Below are positions 25,205 to 34,960 of a stretch of DNA of 64,000 bases, one piece after another. Location of the stretch: the NCBI RefSeq assembly GCF_000621145.1, contig NZ_JHZB01000011.1, positions 1-64,000 of the forward strand, written 5' to 3'. This DNA comes from Desulfobulbus elongatus DSM 2908 (GTDB lineage Bacteria > Desulfobacterota > Desulfobulbia > Desulfobulbales > Desulfobulbaceae). The notes under the pieces are model-generated. The model ran no database searches and had not been told where the DNA came from. It saw only the letters and a program-made list of their open reading frames with translations. The translations under genes were made by a program, and so were the position numbers. Position 1 is the stretch's first letter. Every line of letters starts with the position of its first letter.

Positions 25205-26998
25205 TCAGTAGTAATACCAGATCGAATTGTAGTCCCGGATCTGTTCGCCGTCGCGCCGCAGCCGCTTGAGATAGTGATAAATGGAGACATCGGTATAGAT
25301 GTAGGTCTCCATCAGCGCCATTTTTTTCTCCCAGGGGTGGAACTCGTACACCCGGCGCCCGTCGGGCAGCAGGGCGATCATGTCCCGGTTCTGCCCCGCC
25401 CGGAGATAGTTTTTGCCCAGACGCGGCACATTGAATACGATTTCATCGGTGCGCACCGCGCCCGGAAAGAGCCGCGCCTCCTCTTGCTGTTCCTGGAGCA
25501 GGCGGGCGATCGGCACCCGGTAGTCGTCGGTTTCTTCCTTGCCCTTGGTGTTGAAGGTGTAATAGGGGGTCACGCCGATCAGCCGCAGTTGCTGGCGTAG
25601 GGCGGCGGCCTCGAATTTGCGCGAATTGTAATAGGTGAACACCAGTTGGTTGTAGACCCCGACCCCGAACAGACGGAACCGTTGCACCGCCTGCATGGCC
25701 TCGGGGGTGATTTCCGTGGGGTGCTCGAAATGGGTGATGATCAGCATTTCCCGGCGGCCCGGTTCGTGAAAACGGGTGATGGCACGCACCAGGGACTCGG
25801 TGATCCGTTGCGGCAGGGTCACCGGGGTGCGGGTGCCGATCCGGATGCGGACCACGTGCTCCATCTGCGACAGGCGCGCCAGGATCATCTCCAGCCGGTC
25901 GTCGGCCAGGATCAGGGGATCGCCGCCGGTCACCAGGACCTCGGAGATTTCCCTGGTCTTCTCGATCCACCGCAGGGCCTGCTCCAGTTTGTGGTCCCCC
26001 AGGGCGGCGCCGGCGGAGCACGTGTCCCGGATCTGCCAGTTGCGCTGGCAATAGACGCAGATCTGCGGACAGGTCAGCACTGGCTTGAGAATGACGATGC
26101 CGGGATAGCGGCGGGTGATGCCGTCGATGGGCGAGGTGTCGCCCTCGCTCATGAAATCGCTGGAACAGGCGGGGTCCTGGCGCAACGCGATGATCCGCTC
26201 GACATACTGGCGGGGTGGAATCACCTGGGCGCGGATGGCTCGATCCCAGGTCCCGGTGTTGTTCGGATCCATCAGCGATACCGTGTAGGGGGTGATGCCG
26301 AAGGGAATCCGCTGCTTCCTGGCCATGGTGACGGTTGCGCGCTCCTCCCCGGAGAGGGTGATGAGGCTGCCGAGGACATCGGGATCGCGGATGATGTTCC
26401 GGGTATGCCAGGTCCAGTCGTTCCATTCCAGATCGGTGATTCCGAAGGCATGGAACAGCCGCTGCCTGTTCAGGCTGCGCTGCCGCACCAGGGCGTCATC
26501 CATGCCGCAGGGGTAGCGTTCGACGAATCCCCGGGCCTTGCGCGCCATGCGGGAAAGATCGGCGGATCGGAGCCTGGCGGCGGTTCTGCCGCTGTACCTG
26601 AGAAAGGCCGGCGGTTTTTCGACGTAGATATTCGCAAGCCCCCCGATGCCCTTGAACAGATGCCGCAATTCCGCCAGAAAGGCGGCCGTCGGCGCCGGGC
26701 CGACGGGCCGGTCGTGCAGCAGGCCATCCAGATAGGACAGGAGCGAAAAACCGGCCAGTTCCTCGCTACGGGTGTTGAGCATGTTGCGCAGCACCCAGAC
26801 CGTGTCCCGGCAGGTGACCCATTCCAGGGAGGCCATCTCCCGACAATTATCGTAGATTTTGAGCAGAATATTGGAAAGATGGTTGCGAAGCAGCAACCGT
26901 TTCTCCTCCAGGGGCCGGTCGGCAAGAAAAAGGGCTGCCATTGCCGGATCAAGGGCAATGATTTTGCGGAGTTGTCGTACTCGCTGCACGTGGTTCAT
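25205..26998 (-). CDS. KamA-family radical SAM protein (lysine 2,3-aminomutase-like), long form
   Basis: A 597-residue protein. The central part (about 280-560) resembles lysine 2,3-aminomutases: cluster motif CPQICVYC, then LVTGGDPLIL and the later segment RHFEHP-like (THFEHPTEI), with VYNQLVFTYYNSRKFEA. It is about 170 residues longer than classical KamA, because of an N-terminal helical extension of about 200 residues. Classical members interconvert alpha- and beta-lysine using PLP; whether the PLP lysine and lysine-binding acids are present needs an alignment, so the substrate is left open. ATG 26998 has GAAGGTG upstream. It appears to be a single-gene unit. Confidence 0.8.
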   Translation of the reverse strand: MNHVQRVRQLRKIIALDPAMAALFLADRPLEEKRLLLRNHLSNILLKIYDNCREMASLEWVTCRDTVWVLRNMLNTRSEELAGFSLLSYLDGLLHDRPVGPAPTAAFLAELRHLFKGIGGLANIYVEKPPAFLRYSGRTAARLRSADLSRMARKARGFVERYPCGMDDALVRQRSLNRQRLFHAFGITDLEWNDWTWHTRNIIRDPDVLGSLITLSGEERATVTMARKQRIPFGITPYTVSLMDPNNTGTWDRAIRAQVIPPRQYVERIIALRQDPACSSDFMSEGDTSPIDGITRRYPGIVILKPVLTCPQICVYCQRNWQIRDTCSAGAALGDHKLEQALRWIEKTREISEVLVTGGDPLILADDRLEMILARLSQMEHVVRIRIGTRTPVTLPQRITESLVRAITRFHEPGRREMLIITHFEHPTEITPEAMQAVQRFRLFGVGVYNQLVFTYYNSRKFEAAALRQQLRLIGVTPYYTFNTKGKEETDDYRVPIARLLQEQQEEARLFPGAVRTDEIVFNVPRLGKNYLRAGQNRDMIALLPDGRRVYEFHPWEKKMALMETYIYTDVSIYHYLKRLRRDGEQIRDYNSIWYYY

Positions 26999-27561
26999 GG
27001 GGCACCTTCACCTAACGTTGAAGGGTATGCCGGCATGTGGGCGCGCTCCGCCTGACGCGGAAGGCGTCTGCAATCCGCATCCGCCATATTCCGGCACCGG
27101 GCCGGGTTGCATATGTCGTGAATTGCAGCGAATCACCGTTCCCGGCTTACGGGACGGCCATTCTGTATTTGCGGAAACACTGGATGTTCAGCAAAGGTGG
27201 AGCATACCATCGACGGTTTTCGTTTCCTGAGTCCGGACCGTCAATGGGGCGGCATACCCCTTTGTTGAGAGCGGGGAAGACCGTGCCGTCCCCGGTTGGG
27301 GGGAACAGGCAGGCCACGGAACACAACAGCGATTTTTATACTCGTATGCGGCGGGAAAACGCAAGGGCAACCTGCCCCCCTCTCCGGGACGTCCGTGAAG
27401 GACGGGGGCGGGAGTGCCTTTGCGCCGGGGGCGGCGGCCGGGTTTTTTCAACGCCGTCCGCGTATCCGGGCGGGACATTCCTGCGGATGGGACCGCGCCT
27501 TTTCAGGCGGTCGAATCAGGGCCGCGACCTCCTCGTTCACCGGTTCGGCGGTTTGATTGCA
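26999..27561. other. Upstream region of the KamA-type gene, no recognised gene
   Basis: This 563-bp spacer lies between the YpfJ-like gene and the KamA-type gene on the same strand. It has several GC-rich inverted repeats and no credible coding frame. I tested the segment around 27380-27440 by eye against the cyclic-di-GMP riboswitch pattern; only scattered elements matched, so no riboswitch is called. Confidence 0.45.
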
Positions 27562-28410
27562 TCAATTATTAAACGTGTTGCAATTGCGGATATCGCCGCT
27601 TTTCAGGCCCCGTTGAAACCAGGCGACCCGCTGTGCCGAACTCCCGTGGGTGAAGGAATCCGGCACGACATATCCCTGGGCCCGTTTCTGCAGATTGTCG
27701 TCGCCGATCATGCTGGCCGCGTTCAGGGCTTCTTCCACGTCTCCCGGTTCGAGAATATTCCTCACCCGATCGGCATGATGCGCCCAGACGCCGGCGAAGC
27801 AATCGGCCTGCAGTTCCAGTTTAACCGACACCTTGTTGTATTCGGTCTGGGAAAGTCGTGCGCGCAGTTCCTGCACTTGATCGCTGATGCCCAGAAGATT
27901 CTGGACATGATGGCCGATTTCGTGGGCGATGACATAGGCCTGGGCGAAATCGCCGGGGGCCTGGAGCTTGTTTTTCAGCTCGGAATAGAAACCGAGATCG
28001 ATATACACCTTTCTGTCGGCCGGACAATAAAAGGGCCCGGTGGCGGCCTGGGCGAAACCGCAGGCGGACTGCACCGCTCCGCTGAACAGCACCAGCTTGG
28101 GTTTTTCATACGTCCCGCCGGCCTGCCTGAAAAGCGTCTCCCAGGTGTCCTCCGTGTCGGCAAGGACGACGGAAACAAAATCCGCCAGCTTGTTTTCTTC
28201 CGGACTCGACACGCCCGCTTCCTGCCTGGCCGGAAGGTCGCCACCCTGGAACGTGTTCAGGATGACGGCGGGATCGACGCCGAAATACATGCCGACAAGG
28301 GCAAGGAGCAGAACGGCTATGCCGCCTCCCTTCAGGCCTCGGCCCCCCTGGGGCGTCATCCCCCGCCTGTCTTCCACGTTGCCGCTTCTTCGCCCCATCT
28401 GCCAACGCAT
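27562..28410 (-). CDS. YpfJ-family neutral zinc metallopeptidase
   Basis: A 282-residue protein with a short arginine-rich N-terminus, one membrane helix (about 30-46) and a predicted periplasmic domain. The zinc motif is AHEIGHHVQ (HExxH), with ELQADCFAG downstream giving a further acidic ligand. The family is annotated as neutral zinc metallopeptidase, and its physiological substrate is generally unknown. ATG 28410 has AGGGAGGTG upstream. It follows fdhE at a distance of 226 bases and is probably separately transcribed. Confidence 0.88.
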   Translation of the reverse strand: MRWQMGRRSGNVEDRRGMTPQGGRGLKGGGIAVLLLALVGMYFGVDPAVILNTFQGGDLPARQEAGVSSPEENKLADFVSVVLADTEDTWETLFRQAGGTYEKPKLVLFSGAVQSACGFAQAATGPFYCPADRKVYIDLGFYSELKNKLQAPGDFAQAYVIAHEIGHHVQNLLGISDQVQELRARLSQTEYNKVSVKLELQADCFAGVWAHHADRVRNILEPGDVEEALNAASMIGDDNLQKRAQGYVVPDSFTHGSSAQRVAWFQRGLKSGDIRNCNTFNN

Positions 28411-28636
28411 CCTACACCTCCCTTGCCTCGCTGGAATTTCCGCGTCTCCGGCACGCCCGTCCCGACGGTTTTGCGGGGGCGGGGTCAGATAAAAGATCGC
28501 ATCAAGGTTCCGATCGTATGATTCCTCCATGGAAACACATTGTTAGAGCAGATTAACCATTCCTGCCGGTGCGTCCACTTTTTTGTGCCGGATCAGGGTG
28601 CCGTGGGCCGGGCAGGAGGGATGGACGCCCTGCTTC

Positions 28637-29545
28637 TTACATCATGAAGAAGTTGGTGCCGATGTTGGTGTACTGCCGTTCCTCGCTCATGAGCAGGTCG
28701 AGGGTCAGGGTGGCGATGTCGTCGGCCACCGGATCGGCGAGGGCGTCGTGCTCCCGGACAAGAATCTTCAGATAGCAGCGGCAGTGCGGGCACCCTTCGG
28801 CGCGCACCGCCCGGTGCGCGTCCTCCAGGCCGTAATATCCCATGTCCCTGGTGTTGTCGCATTGGGTGCACTTGGCGCGCACCACATGCCACTCCGAGCC
28901 GCAGAGGGCGCAGTGCAGATAGCGCAGTCCCCTGGCCGAACCGGTGGCGCGAATGACCGACGCCACCGGCGGGCCGCCGCAGACCGGGCAGACCGCCGGA
29001 TGTTCCGGCCGGCCGATTTGATTCGGCCGGAGGCTGCGCGCCAGGTGCGTCCACTGCACCTGCAGGGCCGCGCCGATGAACGGGGCCGCCGCCAGATCGA
29101 ACTCCTCGGCCGGCCCGTTCAACAGGATATCGGCCTGTGCCTCCAGCCAGGCGGTGTCGCCGTGCAAAAGCGGGGTCAGCGCCAGCCGGCCCTTGGCGGG
29201 CAGCAGTCGGTCGACCGCTTCGACGGCGCGGCAGGCCGCGTCCTGCCAGAGGGGATGCCGGGGCCAGCCGGCCGGGGCCAGCGGCGGCATGGCGTGCTCA
29301 CGGCAATGCTCCAGCAGGTGGGCGTCCGGCAGGGGCAGATCCGGCCGCCGGTCCAACTCCTGCTGCTGCCATTCCGCCAATCGCGCCAGAAAGAGGAGAT
29401 AGTCGGCCAGTCCGTGCCCGGCCGCCAGGTGGCTGAGCCTTTCGGAACGGAGGGCGAAGAGATCGGCCGGCGGGAGAGACAGGGCCGGGATGTCGCCGAC
29501 CGGGGCTTCGAGCTGGCCAGGTTGGAGGATGGAGGCTGTGGTCAT
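28637..29545 (-). CDS. fdhE: Formate dehydrogenase accessory protein FdhE
   Basis: A 302-residue cytoplasmic protein with the FdhE rubredoxin-like cysteine pairs CPVCGG, CALCGSEW, CTQCDNT and CPHC. FdhE is required for assembly of respiratory formate dehydrogenases, probably checking the catalytic subunit before Tat export. It follows the FdhC gene by 100 bases and closes the fdh operon. ATG 29545 gives the usual N-terminal length. Confidence 0.9.
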   Translation of the reverse strand: MTTASILQPGQLEAPVGDIPALSLPPADLFALRSERLSHLAAGHGLADYLLFLARLAEWQQQELDRRPDLPLPDAHLLEHCREHAMPPLAPAGWPRHPLWQDAACRAVEAVDRLLPAKGRLALTPLLHGDTAWLEAQADILLNGPAEEFDLAAAPFIGAALQVQWTHLARSLRPNQIGRPEHPAVCPVCGGPPVASVIRATGSARGLRYLHCALCGSEWHVVRAKCTQCDNTRDMGYYGLEDAHRAVRAEGCPHCRCYLKILVREHDALADPVADDIATLTLDLLMSEERQYTNIGTNFFMM

Positions 29546-29645
29546 GGGAGCACCCGATGGCGATGGGAGAAGGGAAAAGAGGCGAAGCGTTGGTCCGGGC
29601 GGCTGGCCGCCGGCGTCGCTTCGCCCCACAGGCCGCGTTGGTGTG

Positions 29646-30266
29646 CTATCCCGCGATCTTCTTGTACCAGCCGGCGCAATGGTGTCGGGCCCAGGCCGCG
29701 GTGACCGTGCCCCTGGTCATGGACCGGATCGCGCCGCGCGTCCAGTAGGCGGCGTACACATGGACAATGAAGCAGACCAGCACGACAAAGGCGGCAAAGG
29801 CGTGCACCACCACCCCTATGCGCCGCAGCTCGATGGAAAACTCGGGCGCGAACCACGGCTGCCAGATGAGGATGCCGGAGGCCAGCAGCAGGACGATGGC
29901 CGTGAACATCGTCCTGGTCAGGAGCTTCTGGCCCAGGTTGTATTTACCGATGGGCGGCAGGTTGTCCATCTTGTTCTGCATGATGTCACCCATGTGTTTG
30001 GCCCATTGCCAGTCCTCGGGGGTGATGCGGTTGTCCTTCCACTCCCGGCCCACCCAGATGAAGAAGAACAGGGCCAGGCCCGCGCCGAAGAAGGGGTGCA
30101 GGATGCGCGCCCAGGTGCCGCCGCCGAACAGGTTGGTCAGCCAGTAGAAGCCGGGATGGAAAAAACCGAGCCCGGACAGGCCGGCGAGGATGAAGGCGAA
30201 GGCCACCAGCCAGTGGTTGAGCCGTTCGCTGGCGCTGTGTCGCTGAATGAGTGCGTGCTTGCTCAT
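29646..30266 (-). CDS. fdhC: Formate dehydrogenase gamma subunit, cytochrome b556
   Basis: A 206-residue membrane protein of the FdnI/FdoI type with four hydrophobic helices. The N-terminus has [15 protein letters not shown], and further histidines at LHPFF and [15 protein letters not shown] are candidate ligands of two b hemes. It takes electrons from the iron-sulfur subunit to menaquinone. ATG 30266 overlaps the fdhB stop (ATGA) with GAGGAGG upstream, so translation is coupled. Confidence 0.92.
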   Translation of the reverse strand: MSKHALIQRHSASERLNHWLVAFAFILAGLSGLGFFHPGFYWLTNLFGGGTWARILHPFFGAGLALFFFIWVGREWKDNRITPEDWQWAKHMGDIMQNKMDNLPPIGKYNLGQKLLTRTMFTAIVLLLASGILIWQPWFAPEFSIELRRIGVVVHAFAAFVVLVCFIVHVYAAYWTRGAIRSMTRGTVTAAWARHHCAGWYKKIAG

Positions 30267-31135
30267 GACGTTTCCTCCTCTTCCTCGGTGACCTCGTTGG
30301 GTCCCTGGGTCAGGTAGTGGACGATGCCGCCGACAACGGCGGCGCCCAAACCGATGTTCATCAGGGTCTTGGCGATCTCCTTCCACAGGGCCACCAGCGG
30401 GCTGATGCCCGGATCTTTGGGCAGGCCCTGGTACAGCTCGGGCCGGTCGGCGTGGTGGAGCACGTACATTACATGGGTACCGTCCACGCCGGGCGGATTG
30501 TACACCCCGGCCTGGCCGTAGCCGCGTTCTTTGAGATCAACGACGCGGCCGGCGGCGTGGTGGAGCATGTCTTCCTTGGAGCCGAAGAGGATGGCGCCGG
30601 TGGGGCAGATCTTGGCGCAGGCCGGCTCCAGGCCCACGGCCACCCGGTCGGAACAGAGGGTGCATTTGTAGGCCTTGCCGTCCTTCGGCGAGAGCCGGGG
30701 GATGTTGAACGGGCAGCCGATGACGCAGTAGCCGCAGCCGACGCAGGCTTCCTGGTGAAAATCGACGATGCCGTTGCTGTACTGAACGATGGCGCCGGGC
30801 GCGGGGCAGGATTTGAGGCAGCCCGGATCGGCGCAGTGCATGCAGCCGTCCTTGCGGATCAGCCATTCCAGCCGTCCCGGCGCGGGTTCGACCTCGGCGA
30901 ACCGCATCACCGTCCAGGACTGGTCGGAGAGATCGGCCGGGTTGTCGTAAACCCCCCGGTTCTCGCCGATGGCGTCGCGGAGGTCGTTCCATTCCATGCA
31001 GGCCACCTGGCAGGCCTTGCAGCCGATGCACTTGGACACGTCGATCAGTTTGACCACCTCCAGGGTGGCGCGGGCACCGGGCACGGGGGTGGTGGTGGCG
31101 GAGCGTCTTTTGATATCAAGGGATTGCAGTGCCAT
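30263..31135 (-). CDS. fdhB: Formate dehydrogenase beta subunit, four [4Fe-4S] ferredoxin with membrane anchor
   Basis: A 290-residue FdnH/FdoH-type subunit. Cysteine groups [31 protein letters not shown] and CTLCSDRV.. CAKIC hold four clusters. A hydrophobic helix near 258-280 anchors it in the membrane. It conducts electrons from the molybdenum/tungsten subunit to cytochrome b. ATG 31135 has AAGGAGGTG, and the gene begins 11 bases after fdhA. Confidence 0.93.
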   Translation of the reverse strand: MALQSLDIKRRSATTTPVPGARATLEVVKLIDVSKCIGCKACQVACMEWNDLRDAIGENRGVYDNPADLSDQSWTVMRFAEVEPAPGRLEWLIRKDGCMHCADPGCLKSCPAPGAIVQYSNGIVDFHQEACVGCGYCVIGCPFNIPRLSPKDGKAYKCTLCSDRVAVGLEPACAKICPTGAILFGSKEDMLHHAAGRVVDLKERGYGQAGVYNPPGVDGTHVMYVLHHADRPELYQGLPKDPGISPLVALWKEIAKTLMNIGLGAAVVGGIVHYLTQGPNEVTEEEEETS

Positions 31136-31146
31136 GGCTCACCTCC

Positions 31147-34100
31147 TTACACCTTCTCGATGGCGACGAGGAACGATTTGAATTCCGGCGTCTGGGTGTT
31201 GGCGTCGCCGACAAAGGGGGTCAGGGTGTTGGTGATGTAGCCGTTCTTGGCCATCCCCATGAAGCCCCAGTGGATCGGCACGCCCACGGTGTGCACCTTT
31301 CGGCCCGCGATTTCCAGGGTGCGGATCCGTTTGGTGACCACCGCCACCGCGACGATGAAGCCCCGCTTGGACCGGACCCGGACGCTGTCGCCGGCCCTGA
31401 TCCCCTTTTTCCTGGCCAGATCCTCCCCGAGTTCGACGAACTGCTCCGGCTGGAGAATGGCATCCAGGATGGCGTGCTTGGTCCAGAAATGGAAGTGCTC
31501 GGTGAGGCGATAGGTGGTGCAGACCTGCGGGAACTCCTCGGCCGAGCCGAAGGAGGCCCAGTCGCCCTTGAACACCCGCGCCGCCGGGTTGGCCCGCGCC
31601 TTGCCGTTGTTCGGGTGGAGCGGGTTGGCGGCCAGGGGCGACTCGAAGGGTTCGTAGTGTTCGGGGAAGGGGCCTTCCGCCATTTTGTCGAGGGCGAAGA
31701 AACGGGCGACGCCCTCCGGATTCATGATGAAGGGTCCCATGCCGTTTGCCGGCGGCGAGACCGCGCTGTAATCGGGGATGTCGGACCCGGTCCAGGCGCC
31801 GGCCGCGCCGTTCCAGGCGATCAGCGGGCGCTTGGGATCGAAGGGCTTGCCGTCGGGGGTGCAGGAGGCGCGGTTGTAGAGGATGCGCCGGTTGGCCGGC
31901 CAGGCAAAGGCCCAGTTCAGGGTCTGGCCGATGCCGTAGGGATCGGCGTTGTCGCGGCGGGCCATCAGGTTGCCCTTCTCTGACCAGCAACCGGAGAAGA
32001 TCCAGCAGCCGCAGGCGGTGGAGCCGTCGTCCTTCAGTTCGGCGAAGCCGTTCAGTTGCTGCCCGGCCTTGAGCAGGACCTTGGCCGGGTCCTTGGGATC
32101 GGTCTGATCCTTGAGGGCCGTGCCGGAAAACTCCCGGGCCAGCTCCTCGGGCGAGGGCTCCTCGGGCTGGCGGTGTTTCCAGGTCAGGTTGAGGATGGGC
32201 TCGGGAAAGGCGCCGCCGTTTTTCCGGTACAGCTCCCGGATCGTGAGAAAGATGCCGGCCATGATCGCCTGGTCGCTTTTGGCCTCGGCGGGCGGGTCGG
32301 CGGCCTTCCAGTGCCATTGCAGCCAGCGGCCCGAATTGACCAGGGAGCCGTCCTCCTCGGCGAAGCAGGTGGAGGGCAGCCGGAAGACCTCGGTCTGGAT
32401 GGCGGTGGGATCGACATCGTTGTACTCGCCGTGGTTCTGCCAGAATTCCGAGGTTTCCGTGGCCAGGGGATCGATGACCACCAGGTATTTCAGCCTGGCC
32501 AGGGCGCCGGCGACCTTGACCTTGCAGGGGGCCGAGGCCAGCGGATTGAAGCCCTGGCAGATGTAGCCGTTGACCGTGCCCTGGTGCATGTTCTCGAACA
32601 CCTGGAGGATGTCGTAGCCCTTGTCGAGCTTGGGCAGCCAGTGGTAGCACCAGTTGTTCTCGGCGGTGGCGGCGTCGCCGAACCAGGCCTTCATGGTGCT
32701 GACGAAAAACTTGCCGTAGTTCTGCCAGTAGCTCAACTGGCCGGGCCGCAGCGGCTTGAGCGCCCTGGTGCCGAGGTAGGCCTGGTAATCCTGTTCCCCG
32801 TCGCCGGGCAGGGTCATGTAGCCGGGCAGCAGGTTCGACAGCAGGCCGAGGTCGGTAAGCCCCTGGATGTTGGAATGGCCCCGCAGGGCGTTCATGCCGC
32901 CGCCGGCGACGCCGATGTTGCCGAGCAGCAGCTGGACCATGGCCGCGGTGCGGATCATCTGCGAGCCCTGCGAATGCTGCGTCCAGCCCAGGGCATACAT
33001 GACGGTCATGGCCTTGTCGGGCGCGGCGGCCTCGGCGATCATCCCGCAGATTTTGAGGAAATCCTCCTTGGGCGTGCCGCAGATGGTGGCGACCATTTCC
33101 GGGGTGTAGCGGGCATAGTGCGCCTTCAGCATCCGGTAGACGCAGCGCGGGTTTGCCAGGGTCGGATCGGTGACCACATAGCCGTCCGGGCCGATCTGGT
33201 AGCCCCAACTGGTCTTGGCGTAGGACCGTTTTTCGGCGTCGTAGCCGGTGAACAGGCCGTCGTCGAAGCCGAAGTCGTCCTTGACCATGAAGGTGAAGTC
33301 GGTGTAGTTCTTGACGTATTCGTGGTTGATCCGGTCGTTTGCCAGCAGGTAGTTGATCACGCCGCCGAGAAAGGCGATGTCGGTGCCGGCGCGGAGCGGG
33401 GCGTAGACATCGGCCACCGAGGCGGAACGGGTGAAGCGGGGGTCGACCACGATCAGCTTGGCCCCGCGATGGGCCTTGGCCTCGGTCACCCATTTGAACC
33501 CGCAGGGGTGGGCTTCGGCGGCATTGCCGCCCATTATCAGGATGAGGTCGGCATTCTTGATGTCGACCCAGTGGTTGGTCATGGCGCCGCGGCCGAACGT
33601 GGGGGCAAGACTTGCCACCGTTGGTCCGTGTCAGACCCTCGCTTGATTGTCGAAGGCGAGCATCCCCAGGCTGCGGGCGATCTTCTGCGTCAGATAGCCG
33701 GTTTCGTTGCTGGAGGCCGAGGCGGCGAGGAAACCGGTGGAGATCCAGCGGTTGACCGTCTGCCCCTTGTCGTTTTGGGCGATGAAGTGGGCGTCCCGAT
33801 CTTCTTTCATCAGGGCGGCGATCCGGCTGAAGGCCTCGTTCCAGGTGATGCGCTGCCATTCCTTGCTGCCGGGGGCGCGGTATTCGGGATAGTTGAGCCG
33901 GTTGGGACTGTGGACGAAATCCAGCAGGCCGGCGCCTTTGGGACAGAGGGTGCCGCGGTTGACCGGGTGGTCCGGGTCGCCCTCAATGTGGATGATTTCG
34001 GCGGGAGCGTTTTTGGAATTATCCCCCAGGCTGTAGATGAGCAGGCCGCACCCCACCGAGCAGTAGGGGCAGGTGTTGCGGGTTTCGGTAGCGCGGGTCA

Positions 34101-34218
34101 GCTTGAATTCGCGGACCTCGGCCAGGGCATTGGCTGGACTGAACCCCAGGGTGGCCAGGCTGGAACCGCTGACGGTGGCCGCACAGACTTTGAAGAACTG
34201 CCGTCGATTGATGTGCAT
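31147..34218 (-). CDS. fdhA: Respiratory formate dehydrogenase alpha subunit, selenocysteine-containing
   Basis: A single 1023-residue selenoprotein read through an in-frame TGA at 33631-33633, residue U196. The context DNQARV-U-HGPTVASLAP is the known active-site sequence of FdnG-type enzymes, with selenocysteine also at 196 in Escherichia coli FdnG. A Tat signal starts the protein (NRRQFFKVC), followed by a CPYCSVGC cluster motif. The enzyme oxidises formate in the periplasm using a bis-pterin Mo or W cofactor. A hairpin follows the TGA at the right distance. ATG 34218 has GGAGGAGG upstream. Ordinary gene calling splits it into two genes of about 195 and 823 codons. No sel genes lie in the window. 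Confidence 0.95.
33604..33633 (-). other. Selenocysteine codon and bacterial SECIS hairpin in fdhA
   Basis: On the minus strand the UGA at 33633-33631 is followed 14 bases later by GGCAA-GUC-UUGCC (33616-33604), a five-pair stem closing a GU-containing loop. Apical stem, loop position and GU match the bacterial SECIS bound by SelB. Confidence 0.9.
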
Positions 34219-34424
34219 CGCGTCCTCCTCCTTGGTGGTAGCTCAGGGCTTTTGGTGGGTATGTCTTATGTCAAGATGCTGCTTGCGGAAACTCCTTGTG
34301 GCGAAATGGTTGGCGGGAAAAAAGAACAAAAAGGTACGATGTGCATAGCTGAGCAGGTGCCGGCTGTTTTGTCAAGCGAAATGGCAGAGGGCACAGGCTG
34401 CTGCATTGTGGTATCATACCGGGC

Positions 34425-34453
34425 TCGACCCGAAGCGGTTGTCCTGGTACAAT
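34425..34453 (+). promoter_or_regulatory. Candidate sigma-70 promoter of umuDC
   Basis: TCGACC at 34425-34430 and TACAAT at 34448-34453, separated by 17 bases, about 60 bases above the umuD start. A short palindrome GGTATCATACC (34410-34420) lies just upstream. No E. coli-type LexA box was found, so the operator remains unknown. Confidence 0.55.
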
Positions 34454-34513
34454 GGCATGATTGAAAACCGGACCGGTCGAGACTGTCCGGGCTTGAATGG
34501 AGCGGGGGAAGCG

Positions 34514-34957
34514 ATGCAGCCACCAACAGCGCGGGATATCGAAATCATCGGCCGGCCGGAGGCGTCGGCCGGAGTGGCCGTTGCCCTGGCCGTGGCGTCG
34601 GTGTCGGCCGGGTTCCCCTCGCCGGCGGAGGATTACATCGAACAGGCCCTCGATCTGAACGACCTGCTCATCACCAATCCGCCCGCCACCTTCTTCGTCA
34701 GGGTCACCGGCACCTCGATGATCGAGGCCGGCATCCATCCGGACGACATCCTGGCCGTCGACCGCTCGCGGGAGGCGCGCCACGGCGACATCGTCATCGC
34801 CATCGTCAACGGCGAGCTGACCGTCAAGGAACTGGCCACCACACCGGTGCTCAGGCTGATTCCCCGCAACAGCGCCTATGAGCCGATCGTGCTGCGCGAG
34901 CACGACGATTTCGAGATTATCGGCAAGGTCACCGGCCTGGTCCGGCGGTTTCGGTAG
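34514..34957 (+). CDS. umuD: UmuD-type SOS protein, self-cleaving polymerase V subunit
   Basis: A 147-residue LexA-fold protein. The self-cleavage bond is A32-G33 before FPSPAEDY, and the Ser-Lys dyad is S68 (GTSMIEAG) and K105 (LTVKEL). Cleavage on RecA filaments would yield the form that activates UmuC for translesion synthesis. ATG 34514 is preceded by GGGGGAAG. Three bases separate it from umuC. Confidence 0.93.
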   Translation: MQPPTARDIEIIGRPEASAGVAVALAVASVSAGFPSPAEDYIEQALDLNDLLITNPPATFFVRVTGTSMIEAGIHPDDILAVDRSREARHGDIVIAIVNGELTVKELATTPVLRLIPRNSAYEPIVLREHDDFEIIGKVTGLVRRFR

Positions 34958-34960
34958 GCC

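Noticed and set aside
27380-27440. Possible cyclic-di-GMP riboswitch above the KamA-type gene
   Set aside because: Only scattered matches (GCAAAGG, GGTTGCC) without the full conserved core or pairing.
33631-33633. In-frame stop between two parts of formate dehydrogenase, as a nonsense mutation
   Set aside because: The TGA sits exactly at the known selenocysteine site and is followed by a SECIS hairpin.
34410-34420. Palindrome GGTATCATACC as a LexA operator of umuDC
   Set aside because: It fits no LexA consensus I know well enough to name; left as an unassigned palindrome.
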